Part shown: piece by piece, positions 53,863-62,867 of the stretch
How positions within the stretch are numbered: the stretch's first letter is position 1
Layout of the letters: every line of letters starts with the position of its first letter
Program-made: the position numbers and the translations under genes
Notes under the pieces: generated by a model
Database searches by the model: none
Told to the model about the DNA's origin: nothing
What the model saw: only the letters and a program-made list of their open reading frames with translations
Assembly (NCBI RefSeq): GCF_004116385.1
Contig: NZ_PEIB01000001.1
Location: forward strand, 62,001-126,000
Reading direction: 5' to 3'
DNA: 64,000 nt
Source of the DNA: Veronia nyctiphanis
GTDB taxonomy: Bacteria; Pseudomonadota; Gammaproteobacteria; Enterobacterales; Vibrionaceae

Positions 53863-54438
53863 ATGAATCAGCCACTTTCCGTCCTTTCTCTCAAAGCTTC
53901 TATACCTGCATTCCATGACCAAATTCAATCGTTAACTGAGTTTCTGGGGATTGATCTATCCGCGTACCGGGCTGACCATCTTGCACTCAGGGTCAATGAT
54001 GAAGCGCTGGCAAAGCGCTTACATGAAGAGTGGGCAACAATAGGAGATGTGATTTCTGAAAATCAGATCAACGGCCGACCTATTGTGGTGATAAAAGAGC
54101 CTGAAATGTTTTATTTTGGAAACTGGCTGGTGGATTGCGTTGAGTTGCCATACCCCGGCGACAAAAGTTATCCGGTTGAGGGGTGGGAACATGTTGAGTT
54201 TGTCATCCCTTCTGATGCAATGACAGCCGAGGCGTTTTGTGATGAGTTGCTTGAGCGTTTTCCGGTTTTGGCAAAAAAGTGGGATCAGCTTGAAGCCTTA
54301 GGGATAAAAGTGAAGCTGAGTTCGCCTGCAGGGGAGGGAGAACGCATTCCTAACCCCACCGTCGCCTTTAAGGGCCTTGGGGTATGTATCAAGCTCCATC
54401 CGGTTTCTTTGGAAGACGTTATTGCCAGTGAGCGGTGA
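53863..54438 (+). CDS. yecM: YecM-like VOC-superfamily protein
   Basis: About 191 residues from ATG 53863, close to the E. coli YecM length; in-frame ATGs at 53818 and 53851 are possible and none has a strong ribosome site. Family landmarks are YRADHLALRVN, the ISENQINGRPI stretch, VELPYPGDKSYPVEGWEHVEFV and GERIPNPTVAFKG. The fold resembles glyoxalase/isomerase metalloproteins; no activity is established. It sits next to argS, as in other gammaproteobacteria. Confidence 0.85.
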   Translation: MNQPLSVLSLKASIPAFHDQIQSLTEFLGIDLSAYRADHLALRVNDEALAKRLHEEWATIGDVISENQINGRPIVVIKEPEMFYFGNWLVDCVELPYPGDKSYPVEGWEHVEFVIPSDAMTAEAFCDELLERFPVLAKKWDQLEALGIKVKLSSPAGEGERIPNPTVAFKGLGVCIKLHPVSLEDVIASER

Positions 54439-54458
54439 GTGCAAACCTGATAAAAACG

Positions 54459-54484
54459 AAAAAGGCCCTTAATAGGGCCTTTTC
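54459..54484. terminator. Terminator between yecM and purU
   Basis: AAAAAGGCCC / GGGCCTTTT with a 6-nt loop, flanked by A and T runs. It serves both convergent genes. Confidence 0.88.
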
Positions 54485-54496
54485 TGTGTCAGCAGG

Positions 54497-55329
54497 CTAC
54501 AGAATGACTGTTTTGTTACCTTGTACAAAGACTCTGTCTTCTAATACGCGGCTTAGCGCTTGCGTTAACACTGATTTCTCGACATCTCTGCCTGCTTTTG
54601 CCATGTCTTCGGCACTGAAATTGTGGTCAACATGAATGACGTTTTGGCCGATGATTGGCCCTTCATCGAGATCGTTGGTCACAAAGTGCGCGGTAGCGCC
54701 GATGATCTTCACACCACGTTCATACGCCTGATGATAGGGTTTCGCGCCAATGAACGCGGGCAGGAAACTATGGTGGATGTTGATGATACGGTGATGATAA
54801 CGGGCAACAAAGTCTGGTGTCAGCACGCGCATGTATTTCGCCAGCACGATATAGTCAGGCTGATATTTTTCAATGACGGCCACCATTTCACTTTCGTGTT
54901 CGTCGCGTGATTTACCATCATGACCGATGAAGTGAAAAGGAATATCAAATTTACCGGTTAAGGTGCCGAGTGTGTCGTGGTTGCCTGCTACGGCCTGAAT
55001 ATCAACATCCAGTGAGCCGTCATAGGCCTTCATCAATATATCACCGAGGCAGTGAGACTCTTTGGTCACCAGAATAACAACATGCTTTCGGTGTGAATTA
55101 ACCAATTGTCTGGTACTTCCTTCGGGTAAAGCTTGATCGATATCCAGCAAAAATGTTTTCTCGCAGAATATGCCTTCCAGCTCTGTTCGCATAAAGAATC
55201 GGCCGGTGTCGTTATCAACGTACTCATTGTTATGAATAATATTGAGTTGATGTTTGTAACAAATGTTGGTGATTCCGGCGATGAGCCTTTTGCGTCAGGG
55301 CAGTCGGTAAGCAGTATTTTCCTTTCCAT
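54497..55329 (-). CDS. purU: Formyltetrahydrofolate deformylase, frame broken by one base
   Basis: PurU hydrolyses 10-formyl-THF to formate and THF, balancing one-carbon units. An N-terminal ACT domain (MERKILLTDCPDAKG...) precedes the formyltransferase-like domain with the catalytic triad region LAKYMRVLTPDF, NIHHSFLPAFIGAKPYHQA and GATAHFVTNDLDEGPII. The frame is lost near 55285, where one base is missing; restoring it gives AKGLIAGITNICYKHQLN and a protein of about 277 residues, the family length. Confidence 0.94.
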
Positions 55330-55561
55330 ACAAACTCTCTTCATTTTCGTTTTTGCACTGCTTACGTTGTTGCAGCTCTCGCTTTGTTTTACGCATTATC
55401 ACCAATAAGGTCAAAACTGACGACTGCCCAACCGGGTAAATTCTAGAGTCGTCGCCAGTGTATAAGTCCGCAGGTGTTCATCTAGCTAGCGCAATATGGA
55501 GATGATGCGTCAACGAAGTGGGGAATATGTCTGGTTGGTGCCTCAAACAGAGATTTTTGCG

Positions 55562-55590
55562 GGAAAAATGAGGGCCGATATGTCAGCCCT
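55562..55590 (-). terminator. Candidate terminator after the monooxygenase gene
   Basis: Read on the minus strand, AGGGC / GCCCT with a 10-nt loop is followed by CATTTTT. The hairpin uses the outer copy of the 35-bp duplication. Confidence 0.5.
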
Positions 55591-55644
55591 TGTGATTATG
55601 CAGTTCTTGCCGATATGTCAGCCCTTGTGATTATGCAGTTCTTG
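55575..55644. repeat. 35-bp perfect tandem duplication at the 3' end of the monooxygenase gene
   Basis: 55575-55609 and 55610-55644 are identical. The unit begins CCGATATGTCAGCCCTTGTG and covers the last codons and stop of the monooxygenase gene. A partial third copy CCGATGTTTCAG follows. Confidence 0.95.
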
Positions 55645-57135
55645 CCGATGTTTCAGTACTTTGTCCGACGGATTGAGGCTGATGATTGCGACGCGATAAA
55701 AGGTCATCGCATTGTCGGTGACTTTTTGATAACGCAGGTTAATCATGTCCTGAATATAGTTTTGGTATAGCTTCCATGGGCGAATGTGGCCCTGCTTCGG
55801 TAAAAGGTGCGCCGCACGCATAAAGTAACCCGCTTGCAGGTCTTCTATCGGCTCCTCTCTGACATAGGTGTCTTTAATTTCCGCCTGGCAGTAGTCGTAG
55901 CCGTGCTCATCCATGTGGTTGAGTAGACGAGTGATGTATTTCGCTGACAAATCTGCTTTTAATGTCCACGATGCATTGGTATAGCCGAAGATCGCAGCAA
56001 AGTTCGGCACACCGCTTGCCATTAAGCCTTTGTAGTTCATTACAGTGCCGTAGTCTATGTACTTGCCATCCATGTACACTTTGATACCGCCGAGTGGCTT
56101 GAGCACTAAACCTGTTGCGGTCACGACGACATCGGCATCAATACGTTCACCGGATTTCAGTTTAATGCCTGTCTCATCGAAGGTGTCGATATGGTCGGTG
56201 ACAACCCCCGCCTTTCCCGCCCGAATGGCTTTGAACAGGTCGCCATCCGAAACAGCGCAAAGACGCTGATCCCAAGGGTTGTAAGCGGGAATGAAATGCT
56301 TATCGACGTCAATATGCTTCTCGAGTTGACCACGAATGCGTCCCAGCAAGATTTTTTTCATCAATTCGGGGTTCTTGCGGCTGATCATGTAGACCATCAT
56401 GGTGAAAAGAATATTCTTCCACCTCGATATGCTATAAGCCATTTTAGTGGGTAATAGCTTGCGAGCCCATTTTGCGAAACCATCTTCTGCCGGCATGTAG
56501 GCCATGTAAGTTGGGGAGCGTTGAAGCATCGTGACGTGCTTTGCTTTGTCTGTCATCGCCGGAACCATAGTGACGGCGGTGGCACCGCTGCCAATGACGA
56601 CAACGTTTTTACCCTCATAGTCATAGTTTTCAGGCCAGAACTGAGGGTGAATGATGTCACCACTAAACGTGTCTCGGCCTTCAAAGCCCGGATCATAGCC
56701 TTTGTCGTAATCGTAATAGCCAGCGCAAGACACAATGAAGCGTGTGGTAATGGTCTCGGTTTGCTCGCCGTTTTGCACTGTCAGCGTCCACAATGCCTCT
56801 TGATTTGACCATCTCGCTTCGACGACGGATCGATTGAAGCGAATGTGGTCTCTCATTCCAATTTCGCTCGCTGTTTCTTTCACGTAAGAGAGGATGGATT
56901 CGCCAGTGGTGATCGACTTTTCGCCGAGCCAAGGTTTGAAGTTGAAACCCAGCGTGAACATATCAGAGTCTGAGCGAACACCGGGATATTTGAATAAATC
57001 CCACGTGCCTCCCATGTCGGCTCTACGCTCCAATACAACATATGATTTGTTTGGGCTGTATTTCTGTAAATGGTAAGTGGCAGTCACGCCTGATATGCCC
57101 GCACCGATAATTACTACATCAAACTGTTCTGACAT
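55618..57135 (-). CDS. FAD/NADPH monooxygenase, Baeyer-Villiger/FMO type
   Basis: 505 residues with two Rossmann motifs, VIIGAGISGVTA (about 9-20, FAD) and VVVIGSGATAV (about 181-191, NADPH). The class B signature FSGDIIHPQFWP lies between them, near residues 160-171 (FxGxxxHxxxWP). Closest in style to EthA-like enzymes, which turn ketones into esters or oxidise thioamides. The gene starts 3 nt after the metal-hydrolase stop, with GAGGG as ribosome site, so the two are cotranscribed. The stop codon lies in a 35-bp tandem duplication. The physiological substrate is unknown. Confidence 0.9.
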   Translation of the reverse strand: MSEQFDVVIIGAGISGVTATYHLQKYSPNKSYVVLERRADMGGTWDLFKYPGVRSDSDMFTLGFNFKPWLGEKSITTGESILSYVKETASEIGMRDHIRFNRSVVEARWSNQEALWTLTVQNGEQTETITTRFIVSCAGYYDYDKGYDPGFEGRDTFSGDIIHPQFWPENYDYEGKNVVVIGSGATAVTMVPAMTDKAKHVTMLQRSPTYMAYMPAEDGFAKWARKLLPTKMAYSISRWKNILFTMMVYMISRKNPELMKKILLGRIRGQLEKHIDVDKHFIPAYNPWDQRLCAVSDGDLFKAIRAGKAGVVTDHIDTFDETGIKLKSGERIDADVVVTATGLVLKPLGGIKVYMDGKYIDYGTVMNYKGLMASGVPNFAAIFGYTNASWTLKADLSAKYITRLLNHMDEHGYDYCQAEIKDTYVREEPIEDLQAGYFMRAAHLLPKQGHIRPWKLYQNYIQDMINLRYQKVTDNAMTFYRVAIISLNPSDKVLKHRQELHNHKG

Positions 57136-57138
57136 TAC

Positions 57139-58011
57139 TCATCCCTCAAAGGTGTTGGTCGTGTTGTCCTTAACTCTTCGCTTACGAACATGTGCGTTTA
57201 CGTGTTCTTGCCATTGTTGCTTGAGTTCTGAATCGTCTACTTCTTCAGGTGTAAACCCTGCTTTGTAGATGCGAATAAAATCTGGCCAGATTTGGCGTAG
57301 TACCCCGTCACGCCCAATGACAAAACGCCATGTTGTTTTCCATTCGTTGAAAGAGAATAAACGCCCTTCTTTGGCTGTGTGAAACAGTGACGTAAAAGCA
57401 CCATGCAACAAAAGTTGGACTGTCGCTACGGTGGCTGACCATTTCAGTAGCCCTGGTTTTTTGACTGTTGCCTGATAGACCTCAAAGGCAACCGATTTAT
57501 GTTCTATTTCTTCGATGGCATGCCAAGTCATGATATTGAGCATGTCTGGATGCATGTTTTGTCGCAATGCATCATTGCGAAGAAAATGTGCGCCCAGAAT
57601 GGCCGTAAAGTGTTCCAACGCGACGGTGGTTGCCAAATTAGACGCTTTGGATTTACGTTTGGTTTGCAGGCGCGTTCCCCACTCTGTTCGCTTTGACACT
57701 TTTGATGTTTTGAATCCCGTATTTTTTTCAATAATGCTGTTGATATTTCTGTGCTGTTTGCCGTGTTGTACTTCCTGACTGATAAAGGCTTTCACCTGTT
57801 CCTTGAGGGAGTCGTCCGTTAAATCATCATAAAAAGCCTGAACGGAGCGGATGAAATATGCTTCGCCAGGAGGGAATATTGACGATAAAAAATAGAGCAT
57901 ACTGCTCAACATACATGAGTCTTTTATCATGTACTTTGGAACACTTTTATTTAGGTTGAAATCCATATGTCTAACTATGAGGGTATCACCTGAATCGATT
58001 TGACTTTTCAC
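57139..58011 (-). CDS. Predicted metal-dependent hydrolase (COG3687/PF10118-like)
   Basis: I place the start at GTG 58011, preceded by AAAGGAG with 6-nt spacing, giving about 290 residues; an upstream ATG at 58083 has no such site. Histidine/glutamate clusters likely to bind metal are FISQEVQHGKQH, TVALEHFTAILGAHFL and TWHAIEEIEHKSVAFEVY, the pattern of ferritin-like predicted hydrolases. It is the first gene of a two-gene operon with the monooxygenase, so a linked step in ketone or ester breakdown is plausible but unproven. Confidence 0.85.
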   Translation of the reverse strand: MKSQIDSGDTLIVRHMDFNLNKSVPKYMIKDSCMLSSMLYFLSSIFPPGEAYFIRSVQAFYDDLTDDSLKEQVKAFISQEVQHGKQHRNINSIIEKNTGFKTSKVSKRTEWGTRLQTKRKSKASNLATTVALEHFTAILGAHFLRNDALRQNMHPDMLNIMTWHAIEEIEHKSVAFEVYQATVKKPGLLKWSATVATVQLLLHGAFTSLFHTAKEGRLFSFNEWKTTWRFVIGRDGVLRQIWPDFIRIYKAGFTPEEVDDSELKQQWQEHVNAHVRKRRVKDNTTNTFEG

Positions 58012-58703
58012 GTTTCGCTCCTTTACATCTTGCTCGCAAGCTGTTGGTTGAGACGTCGGCAAAGGCTTCCTTCGATAGAACAAATGTGTTGGTGATTGAC
58101 ACCAAAAAAATACAGAAGTTATTTTTATTGATTGGAGGTTGGCCGCAAGTGGCTTGGCTGATCACACTTGCTTCAAGCTCTTTAACTGCTATCTACTTCA
58201 CAAACCTTCTGACTTTTACTTATGCCCCTGCAGAAGTCAGACGATTTGAAAACGGCCGTATTCAGTTTTAAAACGTCAGCCCATATTAAGCAAACGTGGA
58301 GTGTTTCGTTATTAAGACATGGAATTGAATAACGCGGCACTGGCGTGTTACGTGAGTCTCCTAACCTAAAGTGTCTCTGGCGTCCGAACGTTCGAATTCA
58401 CTTACCAAACGATAAGTAATGATGATTGAAAACCCCGAGGAGCAAGGTTTTGCGCCAATTTTTATCCACTTGAGACACGCGATGGGATTTAAACGTTTGT
58501 TTTAATTTAATCCCGCATCTTTTTAAAACACAGAGACAGTGATGCGAGATCCTCAATATTAAGACTCGGAGCGAGTTAATTGCTGATTGAACTCCAATTG
58601 AGGCATTTGGTGGAGCTGTGTCTCTAGTCGACATCATTTGCATGGCTCCGGCCGGGGTTTATTGGCATAATGCCTTTCCCAAAAAGTACTGTATAAATCA
58701 TCA

Positions 58704-60646
58704 ATGATCACAAAGGTTTTTTCTAACGACGGTGCACTTGCGAAGGCTATTCCCGGTTTTCAGCCCCGTCAGCCACAAACAGATATGGCTGTGGCCGTTC
58801 ATCAGGCGATTGAAGATAGCGGCCAATTGGTTGTCGAGGCGGGCACAGGTACAGGGAAAACCTATGCGTATTTAGCGCCCGCGCTTCTTAGCGGCAAGAA
58901 AACCATTGTCAGTACGGGCTCTAAAAACCTGCAAGAGCAACTTTTCCACCGTGATTTACCCTTAATGACTGAGACCCTTGGCTATACAGGACAGGTGGCG
59001 TTGTTAAAAGGTAGGGCTAACTATCTTTGTCCGGAACGGCTTTCTCAACAACTTATCGAAAGCCATGATGGCCATGCCGATCCCACTTTACTCTCTCAAT
59101 TAGTGAAAATCCGCAGTTGGTCCTCTGAGACCAAAACAGGTGATTTGGGTGAATGTGACGCGCTGGCCGAAGACAGCCCTGTGATACCTAGCATCACGTC
59201 AACCAATGATAACTGTTTGGGCAAAGAATGCCCGAGCTATGAAGATTGCTTTGTGGTGAAAGCAAGGACTCGGGCGATGGATGCCGATGTTGTTGTGGTT
59301 AACCACCACTTGTTTCTGGCTGATCTGGCAATAAAAGAAACCGGATTTGGAGAGCTGATCCCGGAAGCAGAAGTCTTCATCTTTGATGAGGCGCACCAGA
59401 TCCCCGATATCGCCAGCCAGTATTTCGGCCAGAGCCTGTCGAGCCGCCAACTTCAGGAGTTGGCTAAAGACATCAATATCGCCTATCGCACTGAACTGAG
59501 AGACACCAAGCAGCTGGAGAAAGTCGCTGACAGATTATACGGCGCCGCAGCGGACCTTCGTATTGTATTGGGTGAACCCGGCTTTCGTGGTAACTGGCGT
59601 GACATGGTGGGATCGCCTGCCATCGCAAGAGAACTGGTGCGTTTAACTGATGCGCTGGAGCTGGTGGAGGAGGTACTCAAGTTATCGCTGGGTCGCTGTC
59701 AGTTGTTGGATGCTGCTTTTGAACGCGCCATGGTATTCAAAGCGCGTCTGGCAAGGCTGTGCGATACGACGATTCCCGGTTATTCCTATTGGTACGAATG
59801 CAGCAAATTGCATTTTACGTTGAACATCACGCCACTTTCTGTAGCTGAAAAATTTCGTGAACAAATCCAAATTCAGCAAGGAGCATGGATATTTACCTCG
59901 GCAACACTGGCGGTAGAGGAAGACTTTTCTCACTTCAGTCATCGCTTGGGGCTTGAGCCTGCCAAACAATTTACGTTACCCAGTCCGTTCGATTATTCCT
60001 CACAGGCGCTACTGTGTGTGCCACGTTTCTTGCCAGAGCCCAACAGTCCGGGCCTTGCCAATGCGCTGGTGGATATACTCAGTCCGGTTATTGAACAAAA
60101 TCAGGGGCGATGCTTCTTCCTTTGTACTTCGCACCAGATGGTGAGGAACCTGACAGCCGGCTTTCGTGAAACCCTCTCTCTGCCAGTACTCGCGCAAGGT
60201 GAAACCTCAAAACAAAAGCTGCTTGCCGAGTTCCTTGAACTGGGTAATGCCTGCTGGTGGCAACGGGTGCTTTTTGGGAAGGTATTGATGTTAGAGGGCA
60301 GGCATTGAGCTGTGTTATTATTGATAAATTGCCTTTTACTGCGCCGGATGACCCGCTGTTGAAAGCCCGGATTGAGGACTGCCGATTGCGAGGCGGCGAT
60401 GCTTTTTCGCAGGTTCAGATCCCAGATGCCGTGATCACCCTTAAACAGGGAGTAGGGCGGTTAATCCGTGACCGAAGTGACCATGGTGCGCTGGTGATAT
60501 GTGATAACCGCTTGGTGAGCCGTCAATATGGTGATACTTTCCTGCGCAGTCTGCCGCCAATTCCGAGAACCCGTGATTTGGCGAAGGTCAGTCAATTTCT
60601 TGCTGACATAAACGAAGAACATAAAAATGATGCCGAGGCATCATGA
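58704..60646 (+). CDS. yoaA: ATP-dependent helicase YoaA (DinG/XPD family), frame broken by one base
   Basis: A 5'-3' superfamily 2 helicase with an iron-sulfur cluster, linked to replication-fork repair. Walker A EAGTGTGKTYAYL (about 46-58); the cluster cysteines lie in LCPERL, GECDALAED and CLGKECPSYEDCFV; the Walker B DEAH box is FIFDEAHQIPD. The frame is lost at 60250-60251 (one C missing). Restoring it gives NALLVATGAFWEGIDVRG, then the last motif QGVGRLIRDRSD. Full length is about 647 residues. Followed by tsaB, as in E. coli. Confidence 0.94.
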
Positions 60647-60661
60647 AAGCCTGAGGTCTAA

Positions 60662-61357
60662 ATGACATCGAAGATTCTGGCTGTTGATACAGCGACTGAA
60701 AACTGCTCTGTTGCCCTTAAAGTCGGCAATGACATAATTACCCGTTGTGAAATGGCACCCCGTGAACACACCACCAAGATCCTGCCTATGGTTGATGACG
60801 TGCTGTCGGAAGCCGGCGTGGCGTTAAATGAACTGGATGCACTGGCTTTCGGGCGTGGGCCGGGCAGCTTTACAGGCGTGCGCATTGGTATTGGTATAGC
60901 TCAGGGACTGGCGTTTGGTGCTGATCTGCCCATGGTAGGAGTATCAACACTGGTTGCGATGGCACAACAGGTCTATCGTCGTACATCAGGCGAGCAGGTG
61001 ACCAGTGCAATTGATGCCCGTATGAATGAAATATATGTGGGCCAGTTCAGCCTTAAAGCGGATGGCGACTGGGAAGTGATTACGCCAGAAGCCGTGCTCC
61101 ACCCTGAAAACTTCTCGCCGTTAGTGACGGAGGGAGAGTGGCAGGTTGCTGGTTCTGGTTGGCAAGCCTACCCAGATCTGGCAGAAAGACTAAACTTATC
61201 AATAAGCAAAGAGGGTGTATTGTTCCCTGAGTCAGAGGATATGGTACATCTCGCCGAATTTGCCTTGCGTCGTGGAGAGGCGGTAGCCGCTGAAGAGGCC
61301 AGCCCGATCTATCTGCGCGATACGGTGACGTGGAAAAAACTTCCAGGTCGCGAGTAG
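60662..61357 (+). CDS. tsaB: tRNA t6A biosynthesis protein TsaB
   Basis: Partner of TsaD and TsaE in making t6A37 of ANN-decoding tRNAs. The 231 residues have an ASKHA fold: KILAVDTATENCSVAL at the start, and FGRGPGSFTGVRIGIGIAQGLA near 63-84, typical of YeaZ/TsaB. The C-terminal EASPIYLRDTVTWKK is also conserved. GAGGT lies just before the ATG. It is between yoaA and the fadD cluster, a conserved neighbourhood. Confidence 0.96.
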   Translation: MTSKILAVDTATENCSVALKVGNDIITRCEMAPREHTTKILPMVDDVLSEAGVALNELDALAFGRGPGSFTGVRIGIGIAQGLAFGADLPMVGVSTLVAMAQQVYRRTSGEQVTSAIDARMNEIYVGQFSLKADGDWEVITPEAVLHPENFSPLVTEGEWQVAGSGWQAYPDLAERLNLSISKEGVLFPESEDMVHLAEFALRRGEAVAAEEASPIYLRDTVTWKKLPGRE

Positions 61358-61381
61358 CCCACAAACTGATTAAGGTCACTT

Positions 61382-61669
61382 ATGGTAGCAATTCATGGTC
61401 TGCCCCAACCCATATCACGCCCATCGGACAAGCCGGCAAATAATCAGCCAGCGCCAGATGTCGAAAATGGTAATGACCAGACCTTAGTTGCTAAAGCGGT
61501 GTCCCGCGGGCTACGAAATCCCGAAATGGCGGGTGATGCGTATCAGCAGATCCACTACGATCGACCTGACGCGCGTGGTCAGAACGCGCTCTCCAGCTAC
61601 CATGACATTCAACACTTTGATAAGCGCGAAAAACTTGAAGAGATGTTTGGGGTTGATATTTACGTCTGA
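61382..61669 (+). CDS. Small conserved-type protein of unknown function
   Basis: 95 residues, hydrophilic. A Pro/Asn-rich N-terminal half (ISRPSDKPANNQPAPDVENG) is followed by a charged helical C-terminal half with AQ/RGQNALSSYHDIQHFDKREKLEEMFGVDIYV. No signal peptide, membrane helix or cysteine pattern. AAGG lies shortly before the ATG and it follows tsaB by 24 nt, so it is probably cotranscribed. I do not recognise a family with confidence. Confidence 0.7.
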   Translation: MVAIHGLPQPISRPSDKPANNQPAPDVENGNDQTLVAKAVSRGLRNPEMAGDAYQQIHYDRPDARGQNALSSYHDIQHFDKREKLEEMFGVDIYV

Positions 61670-61779
61670 AGAAACCACAGGCCGGTAATTTTTATAATCG
61701 AAAGTACAATTGCCTTGTTGGGTAAAATTTGTCAGCCTGTACAGCTGAACGCTCACCTAAATACTGACATCAGAACCGC

Positions 61780-62655
61780 ATGTTGAACAAAGCCCCATTG
61801 AAAGAAACTGTATATTCCCTCCGACATGGTCAAGTCGCAGCTCAAGTTTGTCTGACTGATAGTGCCCGCCCACTTTTTGTGATGCTACATGGTTGGCAGG
61901 ATAATAGTGGCAGTTTTAACGTGTTGGCCGAAACGCTCAGTCAACATGCTGATCTGGTGATGCCTGATTGGCCGGGCCATGGTTTGTCCGATCACAAAGG
62001 TGAGGGTTACTTTTATCCATTCTTTGACTACGTTGACGACCTTAATCAGTTAATTGAGCAGTTACCCCTTGAAGGGAGGCCACTCTATATTATTGGTCAC
62101 TCTTTAGGAGCACTTGTTGGCAGTTGTTGGTGTGCCACCTGGCCAGAGAAAGTGCAGGGGTTGGTCATGATCGAAGCTTTAGGCCCAATGTCTGAGCGTG
62201 ACTCAAATGTTGTTGAGCGTTTGAGGCGAGCCAGCGAAGGGCGTGATCGCCTAAAGCCGATGCGAAAATTAAATAGCCTTGATGAGGCGGTGAAACTTAG
62301 GATGGGTATCAACAAAGTCTCAGATGAGGCTATTCGGCCTTTGGTTGAGCGAGGCACAGTTTGTGATGGCGAACAATGGTTTTGGCGTCATGACGCGCGG
62401 CTTCGCAGCGAATCAAATTTCAGGATGTCACCCCGTCATGCGGAGCAGATAGTACGAAGTATTCAGTGTCCGGTGTTAGCATTGCTCGGGGATGATGGTT
62501 ACCCAGAGCTTCGTTCTCATCAAGCGAATGACAGGAAGGCGTGGTTTGCGCAATTAGAGGTCGCTCTTATTCAGGGCAAACACCATTGCCACATGCAAAG
62601 CCCTGATCAAACTCTTGAAGCCATCTTACACTTTGCCCAGCGAACTGGTCGCTAA
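61780..62655 (+). CDS. Alpha/beta-fold hydrolase
   Basis: 291 residues. Oxyanion-hole region MLHGWQDNSGSFN (about 35-47), the DWPGHGLSDH motif (about 66-75), nucleophile elbow IIGHSLGALVG (about 104-114) and the catalytic histidine in GKHHCHMQSPD near residue 268. Substrate unknown; the position between tsaB and fadD suggests an acyl ester or thioester. The 212-bp gap to fadD (62656-62867) shows no gene and no convincing FadR site. Confidence 0.9.
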   Translation: MLNKAPLKETVYSLRHGQVAAQVCLTDSARPLFVMLHGWQDNSGSFNVLAETLSQHADLVMPDWPGHGLSDHKGEGYFYPFFDYVDDLNQLIEQLPLEGRPLYIIGHSLGALVGSCWCATWPEKVQGLVMIEALGPMSERDSNVVERLRRASEGRDRLKPMRKLNSLDEAVKLRMGINKVSDEAIRPLVERGTVCDGEQWFWRHDARLRSESNFRMSPRHAEQIVRSIQCPVLALLGDDGYPELRSHQANDRKAWFAQLEVALIQGKHHCHMQSPDQTLEAILHFAQRTGR

Positions 62656-62867
62656 TGTGATGTGGTAAATGTTAATTCACTGTTGGTTATGATGTAATTA
62701 GAGTTAAACGCCTATTTTAAACGAATGCTTATATACAGTAGCCGTCATTTTAGGTGTCCTCATTATCAGTAATTCAGGTAATTCGCATGGTTTTCAGCGT
62801 TTCTTGTTGGTATCCTTCGCGAAAAATTACGGACTGTCATGTCCGAAGAAACAATAGGAGATAGCAC

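Noticed and set aside
58044-58271. 75-codon plus-strand frame with a hydrophobic segment upstream of the metal-hydrolase gene
   Set aside because: It opens only with TTG or GTG, lacks a ribosome site, and lies in the promoter region of the divergent operon.
58398-58643. 81-codon minus-strand frame before yoaA
   Set aside because: No ribosome site, no recognisable motif; unusual composition for a protein. The 58272-58703 gap is left without a gene.
62656-62867. FadR site before fadD (TTGGTTATGATGTAATT region)
   Set aside because: Only the TGGT part fits the consensus; the second half site does not match.
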